Below the pieces are notes generated by a model, which saw only the letters and a program-made list of their open reading frames with translations, was not told where the DNA came from and made no database searches. 64,000 nucleotides of DNA from a virus: positions 1-64,000 of the IMG/VR virus record IMGVR_UViG_3300049218_000313. One strand, written 5' to 3'. How positions within the stretch are numbered: position 1 is the first letter of the stretch; each line of letters starts with the position of its first letter. This document shows positions 33,471 through 42,861 of this stretch, piece after piece. Position numbers and translations under genes: made by a program.

Positions 33471-35555
33471 CTAGACTCCGGGGTTCGCACGTCGCGCAGG
33501 GCGCTGCTCTGGCAGCGCGCGCATGTCGACCGCGTTCGCTGTGGTTTTCTCGCCACCCTCTCCGGGCCCCTGCATGGAGGCGAGCATCTGACGCACCAGG
33601 TCTCCTAGCTCGGGACTCTGCAGGTCTAGGTTCTGCAGGGCAACCTCCTGCATCTTCTCCGGCAGCAGCTTGATGGTGCGCGCCTGCGCCATCGCCAGAG
33701 TCGGCAGGTCGACGTTGCTCTGCCCCTCCTGCGCGCGCTGCTTGCCCGTCAGCTGGCTCGATACGCCAGAAAGGAAGTCCTGAGGCGACGCCGCAGCACC
33801 GCCTGCAGGAGCTGCTGCAGGCTGAGGCTGTCCAGGTGCCTGCGCGGCCGCGTTCGGATCCTGCGCCTGCAGCTGGTCGGGCACCGACGTGCCAGGTGCT
33901 GCTGCGTCAGACCCCGGGGCTCCGCCCTGACCCTGCATCTCGGGGCCGCCTGGCTCACCCGGGGCATTAGGTGCGGCCTGCGCCACCATCATTGTCTCCT
34001 GCCCCTTGGCCTGGAACTTCATCATGATGAGCTGCGACTCGCCCTGAATCTCCGCCATGGCGAGCTGCTGCTTCTTCGTAGCCGCGAGGCGCTTGTCGGT
34101 CTCGCGAATCATGATCTCGTTCTCCTCGTCCTGCGACAGGTCGCTGTCCGCCAGAAGCGTGGTGTCCGAGACCTTGTTGGCCTGGTTCAGCTGGAACATG
34201 TAGGCCTTGCGCTGAAGATCGTCGGCCATCTTGAACGGCTTGAAGCGGATGGTCGCCTCTGGCCAGCCGAGGTACGCGGCCACCTGCTTCATCATGAAGC
34301 GCGCGAGCGCCTTGTGACGCAAGATGTAGCCGAGGAACATGTTCTCCATCATCCGCATGGAGACGTTGGTGCCGGCGTAGCTCATGCCGCCGCGGATGAA
34401 CTCCGTGGGTACGCCCATGCCGTTGAGGATCTGGTCCGACCACGCCTGAATTTCCTGCGTAAGCAGAAGCGCGCGTCCGTCACCGCCAATGGTCTGGTTG
34501 CCCAGCGGTAGGGGCATGATGGGGATGTAGTTGTTGTCCATGCGCCAGCGGGCGATCTCCGCGGCGATCTGATCACGCCAGTCGACCAGGTTGATGGTCG
34601 TGTATGGATCGCTTGAGCCGGAGCCCGCCTGAGGGAAAAGAATGCGCAACGGCACGATGTGCTCTAGTAGGATGGCCTCCTGCGCCTTCTTCATGACCTG
34701 CAGGTAGAACGTGTCCTTCAGGACAGGCAGAAGAATGGGCGTTCCCCAGCCGCGGTCCTGCGTCGCCAGCGTAGGGCGGCGCATGTGGAAGAAGTTGTCC
34801 TTCGAGAAGATGACGCCCTTCTGCTCGCGCATGGCCTGGATGAAGACCTGCGGCACTCCTTCGACGATGTCCTTGCGCCCGATGACGATGTCGTTCCGAA
34901 CGACGGCGGGGATTGTGTAGAAGTAGGTGTAGTCCCCGGTGATGTCGTTGTACGTGATCTCGATGTCTTCGGGGTTCCAGCGGATAGTTTTGATGCCGCT
35001 CGCATTCTTGTAGTAGAAGTCCTGCGCCATCGCGTCGCCCACGAAACGGCACTTCGGGCACGTCAGGCGGAACTGGAAGCTCGTGAAGATCCAGTTGACC
35101 CTGATCTTCGCGGCCTCGTCGCGGAAGCCGCACTGACGGCAGTAGAGGTACTTCTTGAACGGGAAGCCCAAGCTGATGCAGGCGTTGCCGTAGCAGTGGT
35201 AGTCGAGCCCCGCCTCGATCTGGAACGCCCGTATGCGCAGGTGGTCCTGGAAGTACTCGGTCCAGCGCCTCTTCACCTCGGGCGACTCGTGGTCGATGAT
35301 GATGTCGGTGACCGGGTACTCGCTCAGCTTGAAGATGGTCGCGTTGATGAGCGGATTGGTCAGGAAGTAGTAGCGACACCACTTGAAGAGCGCCTTGACC
35401 GTGACCGGCAGGTACGTGTGCGCGACGTCGAAGAACGGTGAGGGGTAGTTGACCCCCTGCACGTTGCTGCCGCCGATACGTCCACGCGTCTGAGCGAACC
35501 GAAGGCCCGATGCAGGCCCGGTCGCGACTCCCATTCCTCCGCCGCCGATGAACAT
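33471..35555 (-). CDS. Portal protein
   Basis: A 694-residue protein forming the dodecameric portal through which DNA is packaged. Features: the N-terminal FFDVAHTYLPVTVKALFKWC region and YFLTNPLINATIFKLSEYPV, a zinc-ribbon insertion (C139xxC142 and C166xxC169), the wing/stem segments FFHMRRPTLATQDRGWGTPI and VPTEFIRGGMSYAGTNVSMR, and a long C-terminal Gln/Ala/Pro-rich tail (530-640) ending in helices. The MRMMENMFLGYILRHKALAR helix is typical of large-phage portals. It stands in a separate minus-strand cluster about 29 kb from the capsid gene. No clear Shine-Dalgarno precedes ATG 35555. Confidence 0.75.
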   Translation of the reverse strand: MFIGGGGMGVATGPASGLRFAQTRGRIGGSNVQGVNYPSPFFDVAHTYLPVTVKALFKWCRYYFLTNPLINATIFKLSEYPVTDIIIDHESPEVKRRWTEYFQDHLRIRAFQIEAGLDYHCYGNACISLGFPFKKYLYCRQCGFRDEAAKIRVNWIFTSFQFRLTCPKCRFVGDAMAQDFYYKNASGIKTIRWNPEDIEITYNDITGDYTYFYTIPAVVRNDIVIGRKDIVEGVPQVFIQAMREQKGVIFSKDNFFHMRRPTLATQDRGWGTPILLPVLKDTFYLQVMKKAQEAILLEHIVPLRILFPQAGSGSSDPYTTINLVDWRDQIAAEIARWRMDNNYIPIMPLPLGNQTIGGDGRALLLTQEIQAWSDQILNGMGVPTEFIRGGMSYAGTNVSMRMMENMFLGYILRHKALARFMMKQVAAYLGWPEATIRFKPFKMADDLQRKAYMFQLNQANKVSDTTLLADSDLSQDEENEIMIRETDKRLAATKKQQLAMAEIQGESQLIMMKFQAKGQETMMVAQAAPNAPGEPGGPEMQGQGGAPGSDAAAPGTSVPDQLQAQDPNAAAQAPGQPQPAAAPAGGAAASPQDFLSGVSSQLTGKQRAQEGQSNVDLPTLAMAQARTIKLLPEKMQEVALQNLDLQSPELGDLVRQMLASMQGPGEGGEKTTANAVDMRALPEQRPARRANPGV

Positions 35556-35558
35556 GTT

Positions 35559-36623
35559 CTACAGTCCAATGTCTGCTTGCTGGCCGGCCGCTGCCGGGCT
35601 CGTGACACGCTCCGTCGGAATGTGCTGACCCGTCTCGGTAGGCTCGAGGTTCGCAGGGCCCGCTCCTGGCTTGCCACTGAGCCCGCGCAGCTTGTCGATG
35701 CCACGGCCGGCAAGGCGACCTGCGCGGCCAAGGGTGCCGCCGACGATGCTCTGCCCGACGAGGGGCATCACGCCCCCAGCGATACCGCCCACCGCGCGCC
35801 CGGCGTCCTCTCCAGCACGCTCGAACTTGCCGCGGCCCTGGTCATCTGGCGCGTCGCTACCAGCGACCGTCTTGGCGAGGCCAACGGCCGGCAGGCCGAT
35901 CATCGCAGCAGCCATGGCCGGGTGCATGTTCGACACCTGCTCCTTCAGCCCGGTACCGAGTACTTTACCCACGCCGTGCTGCCGTACCGCGCGCACGTAG
36001 CCAGGAATGCTGGTGAGGTTCATGGAAGGGTCGACGCGTCCGGTAGCGGCCGCGCTAGCGTCGAAGGCCTTCTGCGCTGACTCTACAGCGCGACGCGCGC
36101 CCGCAGCCTGCGAAAGCGGAGCACGGTCGAGCGCCTCCGTGGCCGCGGTCAGTCCCTTGCGCGCGTCGTATGCCCCACCGCGAATGCTCTCGAGCCCGCG
36201 GGGAGTGAGCATGCCCGTCAGTGCGTGCACCTGGCGCTGACCGGAGCGGGCGAAGGCCCCCACGGGCCCACGGGCGGCCGTAAGCCCGGAGAGATCTCTG
36301 CCCACGGCCGAAGCACCAGCGCCGCCAGCAGCACCCGCAAGGCCCCCGATGAGGGCCCCCTTGCCGGCGCCACCAAGCGCACCGCTGAGACCCCCGAGCG
36401 CCGCGTCCCCCATGCCAGCTCCTTGCTGACGCGCCTGCCTGTAGCTGTGCACCGCCCCGGCACCCGCGCCCACCAGCCCGCCGGCTAGCGCACCTACCCC
36501 ACCGAGCGCGCCCACGTTCTTCAGCGCAGGAGTCGCGCGTGACACGAGCCCCCCGAGGTCGAGCGCCTCCTTATGGAGCTCGTCGCGGAACGCGAGAATG
36601 GTGGCCTCGGGAAGTCTAGGCAT
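35559..36623 (-). CDS. Gly/Ala-rich virion protein, possibly membrane-active
   Basis: A 354-residue protein from ATG 36623 (MPRLPEATILAFRDELHKEA), overlapping the upstream stop by 8 nt; the frame is open further upstream but those residues are shadow sequence. Residues 30-110 are strongly Gly/Ala-rich with glycine-zipper spacing (GALGGVGALAGGLVGAGAGA and similar). A second Gly-rich region lies near residue 295. Such segments occur in phage DNA-ejection or internal proteins that insert into membranes. It precedes the portal by 3 nt. Confidence 0.65.
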   Translation of the reverse strand: MPRLPEATILAFRDELHKEALDLGGLVSRATPALKNVGALGGVGALAGGLVGAGAGAVHSYRQARQQGAGMGDAALGGLSGALGGAGKGALIGGLAGAAGGAGASAVGRDLSGLTAARGPVGAFARSGQRQVHALTGMLTPRGLESIRGGAYDARKGLTAATEALDRAPLSQAAGARRAVESAQKAFDASAAATGRVDPSMNLTSIPGYVRAVRQHGVGKVLGTGLKEQVSNMHPAMAAAMIGLPAVGLAKTVAGSDAPDDQGRGKFERAGEDAGRAVGGIAGGVMPLVGQSIVGGTLGRAGRLAGRGIDKLRGLSGKPGAGPANLEPTETGQHIPTERVTSPAAAGQQADIGL

Positions 36624-37419
36624 TGAGGTGTAGCTGGTGCTGCAGCCGCGAGCGGCTGTCCTCGAGGAACTGGTAGGTATCGAGCAGACGGCGCAGCTGC
36701 TCTTCCACGGGGCTGTTGCCGCTGGGAGCGCGACCCGTGGCGCGGACGGCAGGCCAGCGCTCAGCGAGCGTCTTCGCGTCGAGCTCGGGGGGAAGCTCGG
36801 GGGTGACGAAGTCCGCCGGCGGCAAGGGCAAGAAGATGCCATCGTGCTGGTAGACCGTCGACACGTAGGCCTTCATCTCGCTCGACCACTCGACGTCAGA
36901 GCGGATGCGTTCGGCGATGTCGCAGGCCACGAGGCACTGTGCCACAGTCGGCGCCGGCATCACCTGGAAGTCGGGGAACTCGCCGTTGAAGGGACCGAGG
37001 CAGGCGACGAAGACCTCCCACCGCTCCCAGAAGGTGTCGACCAGGTGCAGCGTCTTGCAGGCCTGCAGCTTCGCGATGTTGAGCTCCGAGACCGAGGGGG
37101 TATGGAAGTCCTCGGGGATGAGCACGCGCCAGGTCTCGGCCTCCCAGCCCAGCCAGTCGGGCCCGTAGCGACGCAGCATGAAGAGGTCGAGCGCGAGGGG
37201 GTGCGCATCAGGGTGACGCCAGATGTTGGTCGGCGAGACGGTCATCGGGGGCGCGGGTTCTGTGGCTGTATGCTGCTCCGCACGCTCGTCACCGACCGTC
37301 TCGATCTCGGCCGTCGTGTCTGCGTCCTGGGGCACGGCAGGCACGCCGGCCCCGTACTTCTTCATGCCCACGCTCTGGAGCGCGTCGAGAAACGCGAGCT
37401 CGTTGTCCGACGCACTCAT
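36616..37419 (-). CDS. Hypothetical portal-adjacent virion protein (267 aa)
   Basis: A 267-residue protein with a perfect AGGAGGT before ATG 37419. After an acidic, disordered N-terminal 60 residues, residues 60-160 look folded (WRHPDAHPLALDLFMLRRYG, then GWEAETWRVLIPEDF). It ends in a helix (LLDTYQFLEDSRSRLQHQLH). Its place two genes upstream of the portal suggests a head or neck role. No family recognised. Confidence 0.7.
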   Translation of the reverse strand: MSASDNELAFLDALQSVGMKKYGAGVPAVPQDADTTAEIETVGDERAEQHTATEPAPPMTVSPTNIWRHPDAHPLALDLFMLRRYGPDWLGWEAETWRVLIPEDFHTPSVSELNIAKLQACKTLHLVDTFWERWEVFVACLGPFNGEFPDFQVMPAPTVAQCLVACDIAERIRSDVEWSSEMKAYVSTVYQHDGIFLPLPPADFVTPELPPELDAKTLAERWPAVRATGRAPSGNSPVEEQLRRLLDTYQFLEDSRSRLQHQLHLNA

Positions 37420-37429
37420 AGCGGACCTC

Positions 37430-38923
37430 CTAGTAGTAGGTCCGCTCTTGTCCAGGCCCTGTGCCGTTGGCCATGCGCATGACCATCTTCTTCTGGGCCA
37501 GCGGCAGGCTCTTGAAGATGCCGACGGGGTCCTTCAAGAACTCCTCCTGAAAGTCGGCGCCGAAGGTGGTCTTGACGGTGAAGGCCGCGATGCGCACCAG
37601 CCGGCGCAGGTCCGCCTCGGTCACGGTCTCGTTGCCGATGACCTCACTGAACTCGGGGTCGTCCGCAGAGGCGCTCTTGTCGAACCCGTAGATCGAGAAG
37701 TACGGGTCGGGGATGGTGCGGTCGTAGTGGTGGTCGAGCCCCGCAACCTTGTCGAACTCCGCGAGCAGGTCGACGACCTCCGCAGCAGACAGCACCTGGG
37801 GCGTCTCGGCGCTCGCCTCCTTCCACATGCGGAAGCGCGCCACCTTCTCGACGGCCCCAAGCAGCTTCAAGGCATCCGCGTCGTTCTGGACCTCGAGGCG
37901 CCGCACATCGAACGCCGCCTTGATCTCCGCCTCGGGAGCGAAGTCCTCGGCGCCGTACTTGCGCGCGTTGTCGCTCACGGCGACCGCCAGAGCACTGGCG
38001 CGCTTCACCAGGTTCACCGCGTACTCGTGACGCGTCGGGGGTGCCATGTGCTTGGAGTACGTGTCGAAGTACCCGCTCGCCGCCTTCACCTGGGTGTAGC
38101 TGTCGAGCGGGTACTTCTTCTGCTCGGGCAGGGCGAAGTGCTCAGCCTTCTTCTCGACCATGTACTTCGGCGGCTGCTTGTCCGACACGTCGACCGTGGG
38201 GTGCATCTGACGAGCCTGAGGAAGCGCCGAGGGTTGCTCCTTGTGCTCGGTCGCGAGGTTGTCCGCCGGCGGGACGCCCTGGTCCCCCTTCGAGGAGGCG
38301 ACGAGATGACCGACGCGTGCGGTCTTCTGGATGACGGTCTTCGAGCCCTTGAGCCCCGCACTCGGGTCGCCCGGGCCCTGGTTGGGCGCCAGCACGGTGC
38401 CACTCACCTCGGCCGTCTTGCGACCCAGCGCCGCGTCACGCGCAGCGGGCGTGACGATGTTGCCGGCGCCGCCGCCGAGCGCGCGGGTGGCCGCGAGATT
38501 CTCGCTGATGGCCTGGTGCGTGCCCTTGATGACGGGCACGGCCGTCAGCGCGGTCATCACCCCGAGCGCGACCTTCTCGAGCTCCTCTGGCGCCTGCAGG
38601 TCGTACCAGGCGCAGGCCGCCTTGAGGTTCTCGGCGGCGACCTTCTGAGCCTCGAGCGGCAGCTTGTGGGCGTTCTTGAGGAAGTACTGGACCGACAGGA
38701 CGGTGTTGCCTTCGTCGATGCACGCGTACTTGCGCAGCGTCTCGCCGTTGTTGACGAGGACCAGGGCGAAGACGTCGTCAGGAAGCTGCTCTCGCTCTTC
38801 TGCCGTCACAACGTGCGCTACTTTTACCTGCTCCGGGATGTCGTCGAAGCTCGGAAAGAGCTCGCGAAGGACGCCGCCGCCGAAGTCGTCGTACACGTCC
38901 AGAACAAGGCCACTCGTCTGCAT
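37430..38923 (-). CDS. Virion protein with recurrent K-x-A motifs (497 aa)
   Basis: A 497-residue protein, first gene of the portal operon, with GAGGAG before ATG 38923. The N-terminus (QTSGLVLDVYDDFGGGVLRE, then ALVLVNNGETLRKYACIDEG) is folded; the middle is disordered; the C-terminal 200 residues are helical (KKYPLDSYTQVKAASGYFDT). The motif K-(V/T/A)-A occurs many times (VKVAH, QKVAA, EKVAL, RKTAE, QKTAR, IKAAF, EKVAR, DKVAG), the same signature as in the scaffold-like proteins. Likely a head-internal or structural protein. Confidence 0.7.
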   Translation of the reverse strand: MQTSGLVLDVYDDFGGGVLRELFPSFDDIPEQVKVAHVVTAEEREQLPDDVFALVLVNNGETLRKYACIDEGNTVLSVQYFLKNAHKLPLEAQKVAAENLKAACAWYDLQAPEELEKVALGVMTALTAVPVIKGTHQAISENLAATRALGGGAGNIVTPAARDAALGRKTAEVSGTVLAPNQGPGDPSAGLKGSKTVIQKTARVGHLVASSKGDQGVPPADNLATEHKEQPSALPQARQMHPTVDVSDKQPPKYMVEKKAEHFALPEQKKYPLDSYTQVKAASGYFDTYSKHMAPPTRHEYAVNLVKRASALAVAVSDNARKYGAEDFAPEAEIKAAFDVRRLEVQNDADALKLLGAVEKVARFRMWKEASAETPQVLSAAEVVDLLAEFDKVAGLDHHYDRTIPDPYFSIYGFDKSASADDPEFSEVIGNETVTEADLRRLVRIAAFTVKTTFGADFQEEFLKDPVGIFKSLPLAQKKMVMRMANGTGPGQERTYY

Positions 38924-38983
38924 CGCTGACTCCTCGCTGTGAACGTACTAGGCATGCCGCCGTTCCCGCAAGTATCGCAGGGG

Positions 38984-38996
38984 GGCAGGCATAAGG
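38984..38996 (+). promoter_or_regulatory. Candidate phage promoter element (GGCAGGCATAAGG)
   Basis: Lies 34 nt before ATG 39031 in the 107-bp divergent gap between the portal operon and the replication operon. It nearly repeats the element at 28742. The rest of the gap (38924-39030) has no other feature I recognise beyond the Shine-Dalgarno sites. Confidence 0.4.
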
Positions 38997-39030
38997 GAAT
39001 TGGAAGGCCAAGTAGGCCTGGAGGTCACCA

Positions 39031-39660
39031 ATGAACGTGCCGGTCACCATGACCACGCCCCAGAAGGAAGAGCTGCCATCTTGCTTCGCCAAGGAGTGGG
39101 ACAAGAACGCGCCAGAATGCGCGGGAGGTCCTGACCCGAACTACGTCCACCCGATCACCCAGCTCCACGTCCACGAGCAGTGCAGCGTCTTCTCTTCCTG
39201 TGGAGCACGCCAGCAGGCCATCCGCCAGTCGCAGCTCATTCCACAGCAGCAGTTGATTCGTCCGCCGAGCGTCCCCTGGCAGCAGCCGGCGCCGATGCCC
39301 GCACCGGCACAAGCACCACAACCCGCAAACTCGTTCGCCGAGTTCCTTGCGAGGCAGCGCGCGCAGCAGGTCGAAGCGCAGCGTCAGCAGGCGATGAGTG
39401 CACCGCGCCCCATGACGGCAGCCCCGCAGCCTACCCAGGCCATGCCCGCACCGGTCATCCAGCCGACGTACGCGCACTACCCGGCCCCGGTGTACCAGCT
39501 GAACTACCAGATGCCCGGGTATCTTTCGACGCCGGAAGAACGCGCCGATGGTGAAGGGCTCTGGCCGGTGCTACTTCGAGAAGTCATCCGGTCGCTGTTC
39601 AAGGCGTCAGGCCACGCAGTCGCTCACTTCTTCGACGTGAGAACGATGAAGGGGAAGTAG
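39031..39660 (+). CDS. Pro/Gln-rich hypothetical protein, first gene of replication operon
   Basis: A 209-residue protein. Residues 15-58 hold a small Cys/His cluster (PSCFAKEWDKNAPECAGGPD, then HVHEQCSVFSSCGAR) that may bind metal. Residues 60-160 are Pro/Gln/Ala-rich and disordered, with one helical stretch (SFAEFLARQRAQQVEAQRQQ). The C-terminal LWPVLLREVIRSLFKASGHA is an amphipathic helix. It is the first gene after a candidate promoter, so it is expressed before the helicase and polymerase genes. No family recognised. Confidence 0.65.
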   Translation: MNVPVTMTTPQKEELPSCFAKEWDKNAPECAGGPDPNYVHPITQLHVHEQCSVFSSCGARQQAIRQSQLIPQQQLIRPPSVPWQQPAPMPAPAQAPQPANSFAEFLARQRAQQVEAQRQQAMSAPRPMTAAPQPTQAMPAPVIQPTYAHYPAPVYQLNYQMPGYLSTPEERADGEGLWPVLLREVIRSLFKASGHAVAHFFDVRTMKGK

Positions 39661-39681
39661 CCGACACCAGGAGGAAGAAGC

Positions 39682-41454
39682 TTGGAGCTAGTCATACGTC
39701 GGCCGGACACGGGGTACTTGGAAGCCAACCTCTGGGTCCCCAAGTCCGCGATCAACGCGGAGGGGACCAAGAGGGCGCTCACGTTTCAGACCTTCGACCA
39801 GCAGAAGGTCATCCTTCTGACCCTCTACAAGGAGACAGAGCACCACCTGCTGGTGCCGCGCGAGTTCTGGGACCCGAAGGACTTCTCCTTCCCGGTGGTG
39901 GACTGCCGCCCCAGGCGGTACGAGCGCGTCGACATCAGCAGTCGCGTGCGCCTCGACCACCGCTTCGAGGGAGGAGCTCTCATCCCCACGGGAGACACGG
40001 CCCAGGAGGACGCAATGCGCGCCCTCCTGGTCTCACACGGGGGCGTGCTGCAGCTCGCTTGTGGGAAAGGCAAGACCGTCGTGGCGCTCGACTACATCGC
40101 GCGCCGCGGCGTTCCCGCCATCATCATCCTCGACACTACGCAGCTGATGATGCAGTGGCGCGAGGAGATCGAGCAGCACCTTGACGTGCCCGGAGGGGTG
40201 GGGCTCATTCAAGGCGAGACGCGCGACTGGAAGAAGGCGGTGGTACTGGCGACGTACCACTCGCTCTCGGCTTGGGCGCCGACGATGCCCGAAGAAGTAC
40301 GTCGCTGGTTCGGCACCGCGGTTTGGGACGAGGCCCACCACGTCGCAGCCCCGGTGTTCTCACGCAGCGCCGATCTTTTTTACGGTGTGCGGCTCGGTCT
40401 GACCGCAACGCCCGAGCGCGATGACGGGATGCACGTCGTCTACAACTTCCACCTCGGGCCGGTCGTCTACAAGAACCTGCTGCAAGACCTCAAGCCTCGC
40501 ATCTACTTCGTCTGGACGGGCACGGGGCTCGACAAGAACGACCCACACGTCCAAGCCGCGGTCAACGACTGCAACGGTGACCTCCACATCGGCAAGGTCG
40601 CTGGCTTTCTTGGCAGACAGCAATCGCGCCTGAACTTCGTCATCGACCAGGTGAAGCAGGCGGTCGCCAACGACCGCAAGGTCATCGTCCTGTCCAAGAG
40701 CGTCGACGCACTCGTGAACATGTGGGCCACCTGGAACCAGCAGAAAGACCTCATCACGGACATCTCGTTCCCTACAGCAGCTGACGTCGGCGAGACGGTG
40801 CCGCCCTTCGAGCTCACCGACAAGGAGATCGCCAAGCTCACGAAGAAGCTGCACATGACCATCGGGCACATCGCCAAGCAGCCTGCCAACCTGCAGGCAG
40901 AGCTGCAGACAAAGGCGCAGATCGAGCACACGCTCGAGGCGCACCGGGTCTACAAGAAGTGCGAGTCCTTGTGGAACAAGAAGCGTGCGGAGTACCTCAA
41001 GCTGCTCATTGCGCAGCCCAGCACCGCCGGACTGATGATCTACAAGGTCGACCCCGAGACGCGCACAAGGATGCTGCGCGAGAAGCAGGTGACCTTCGCC
41101 ATCGCAAAGTACGGCCGCGAAGGACTCAACGAACGCAGCCTCGACACCATCATCGTCAACGAGCCACTCTCCAGCCGCAACGCGCTCCAGCAGCTGCTAG
41201 GACGTGTGCTTCGCGAGAAGAGGGGAAAGAAGGAACCGGTCGCCGTCTTCCTTGAGGACGACATCGGTCCCTTCATCGCCATGTGCAAGAAGCTCCGGCG
41301 GCATCTGACCGAGTGGCCGCACGATGAAGGCGGCCCCTTCCAGTACGAAAACCTCGGCTACGGAAACAACACCAGGAGAACACCCCCATCATGGAAAACC
41401 GCGACAAGCAGCACGTTCATGGCAAAAACCGGCACGGGGGCACCTGGGTCCTGA
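39682..41454 (+). CDS. SF2 DNA helicase
   Basis: A 590-residue superfamily 2 helicase. Motif I LACGKGKTVV (125-134), Walker B/DEAH in VWDEAHHVAA (D216-H219), motif III GLTATPERDDG (about 238), and motif VI QQLLGRVLREKRGK (about 520). It belongs with XPB/UvsW-like branch-migrating or DNA-repair helicases rather than replicative ones. Translation seems to begin at TTG 39682, supported by AGGAGGAAG 6 nt upstream. The C-terminus overlaps the next gene by 64 nt and its last residues are shadow-like, so the true functional end may be near residue 560. Confidence 0.9.
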   Translation: MELVIRRPDTGYLEANLWVPKSAINAEGTKRALTFQTFDQQKVILLTLYKETEHHLLVPREFWDPKDFSFPVVDCRPRRYERVDISSRVRLDHRFEGGALIPTGDTAQEDAMRALLVSHGGVLQLACGKGKTVVALDYIARRGVPAIIILDTTQLMMQWREEIEQHLDVPGGVGLIQGETRDWKKAVVLATYHSLSAWAPTMPEEVRRWFGTAVWDEAHHVAAPVFSRSADLFYGVRLGLTATPERDDGMHVVYNFHLGPVVYKNLLQDLKPRIYFVWTGTGLDKNDPHVQAAVNDCNGDLHIGKVAGFLGRQQSRLNFVIDQVKQAVANDRKVIVLSKSVDALVNMWATWNQQKDLITDISFPTAADVGETVPPFELTDKEIAKLTKKLHMTIGHIAKQPANLQAELQTKAQIEHTLEAHRVYKKCESLWNKKRAEYLKLLIAQPSTAGLMIYKVDPETRTRMLREKQVTFAIAKYGREGLNERSLDTIIVNEPLSSRNALQQLLGRVLREKRGKKEPVAVFLEDDIGPFIAMCKKLRRHLTEWPHDEGGPFQYENLGYGNNTRRTPPSWKTATSSTFMAKTGTGAPGS

Positions 41455-41990
41455 TCACGGCAGGTGCGGCACGTGTACTAGGACTCGTTGATTCCTTGCT
41501 TCGCGCCGCCAGCACCCCCGAAGAAGTCCAGGCAGGGGACGTGAAGCGCTACGTCACGCGGGAGACCGTGGACGGCACCACGAAGATCGCCGTGGAGGCA
41601 GCCCCTGTCTACGCGGTCATGCTCGCGCACATCGTGACGCTCAACCCCTGCCTGGACTTCTTCGCACCGCTGCGCACTAGCGTGAAGAGGGACGCGCAAG
41701 GACGCCCGGTTCCTGGCCCCGACGGGCAGCCCATCATGGTCATGAGCCGCGACCCGATCGTCACCACGCGTGACTTCTCGCTCAAGCCCTACCCTGTCCA
41801 CATCCGCATCGGCCCGGGCGTACAGTTCGACTTCCTCAGCCAGATGCACGAGGACGATCAGGACACGTACAACGGGTTCATCACCGCGGCCTTGGGCCAG
41901 GCCAAAGAGGAGAGCGTGGCCGGTAGCGGTCTTGTTCTCCCCTCCACGAACGAAACTGCGGCCATCAGCCGTCAGCACGGCCGTGGCTGA
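41391..41990 (+). CDS. Hypothetical protein (199 aa)
   Basis: A 199-residue protein starting MENRDKQHVHGKNRHGGTWV, with AGGAG upstream within the end of the helicase gene. It has a helical first half (ITAGAARVLGLVDSLLRAAS) and a beta-containing second half (PVHIRIGPGVQFDFLSQMHE). The overlap with the helicase and with the glycosylase start (GTG 41983) indicates coupled translation. Function unknown. Confidence 0.65.
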   Translation: MENRDKQHVHGKNRHGGTWVLITAGAARVLGLVDSLLRAASTPEEVQAGDVKRYVTRETVDGTTKIAVEAAPVYAVMLAHIVTLNPCLDFFAPLRTSVKRDAQGRPVPGPDGQPIMVMSRDPIVTTRDFSLKPYPVHIRIGPGVQFDFLSQMHEDDQDTYNGFITAALGQAKEESVAGSGLVLPSTNETAAISRQHGRG

Positions 41991-42861
41991 CATCGCTGCG
42001 GTGAGGCCCGACGCGCGTAAGACGCTCGGCGAGCTACAGCAGGAGTGGTCCAGCTGCGTCAGGTGCAACCTCGGCAGGAGGCGTATCGAGGCCGAGGGTA
42101 AGTTCATCTTCGGCCGCGGCACCCCGGGCGGTGTGATGCTCATCGGTGAAGGTCCTGGCAGCGTGGAAGAGAAAGAGGGGGTGCCCTTCGCCGGCAGAAG
42201 CGGCCGCATCTTGCACAGCGTTCTCGCACTACTCGGGCTGGACGAGTACTACGAAACAAACCTCGTCGCCTGCCGCTCCTGCTCGCAGCAGTTCAACGGA
42301 CAGGGCCAGCCCCTGATGCGGACGAACTGGTCTACGCGCCAGCCGGAGCTCGTCTACAAGGACGAGCCTCCTACGCCCCCGCAGTACAACGCGTGCCTGC
42401 CGAGGCTGTACGAGGAAATCTACCTAGTCGACCCCACCGTCATCATCGGGCTGGGAGGCAAGGTGTCCGAAGCCCTGATGGGTCACTCGATCACCATAAC
42501 GCGTGACCGTGGCGAACCCGTGCAGATCTCCATACCCGGAGCCGGCTACCGGCCCGTACTCACCGAGAAGCGTAAGGAATGGCTGCACCGCACGCCGGAG
42601 GGCTTTCGCACGATCAGCGAACAGAACGAGGTGCGGTACTACTTCATGCCGACGCTGCACCCGTCGTACGTGGAGCGCAAGCTGAAGGACATGGGCCACG
42701 ACAGCCCCTTCCGCCAGCTCGTGATCGACATCAAGAAGGCCATCCGCGCGCACGAGGTGTACCGCGAGATGGTCTTCGGTTTGCTGCCGACGAGCAACCA
42801 GGATTCTGACGACGAGACCATGCACCGCCACATTCAGGCGACAGAGGAACCGGAGGACTAG
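41983..42861 (+). CDS. Uracil-DNA glycosylase, Fe-S (family 4/5-like)
   Basis: A 292-residue enzyme that would remove uracil from DNA. Active-site motif MLIGEGPGSVEEKEGVPFAG (52-71), the second motif in FMPTLHPSYVE (H226) and the four cysteines expected for a 4Fe-4S cluster (C25, C28, C97/C100, C138) are present. Translation likely begins at GTG 41983, overlapping the upstream stop, though GTG 42001 is also possible. The enzyme sits between a helicase and other replication genes, so it may protect phage DNA during replication. Longer than typical family 4 enzymes, with an extra region around residues 105-135. Confidence 0.8.
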   Translation: MADIAAVRPDARKTLGELQQEWSSCVRCNLGRRRIEAEGKFIFGRGTPGGVMLIGEGPGSVEEKEGVPFAGRSGRILHSVLALLGLDEYYETNLVACRSCSQQFNGQGQPLMRTNWSTRQPELVYKDEPPTPPQYNACLPRLYEEIYLVDPTVIIGLGGKVSEALMGHSITITRDRGEPVQISIPGAGYRPVLTEKRKEWLHRTPEGFRTISEQNEVRYYFMPTLHPSYVERKLKDMGHDSPFRQLVIDIKKAIRAHEVYREMVFGLLPTSNQDSDDETMHRHIQATEEPED

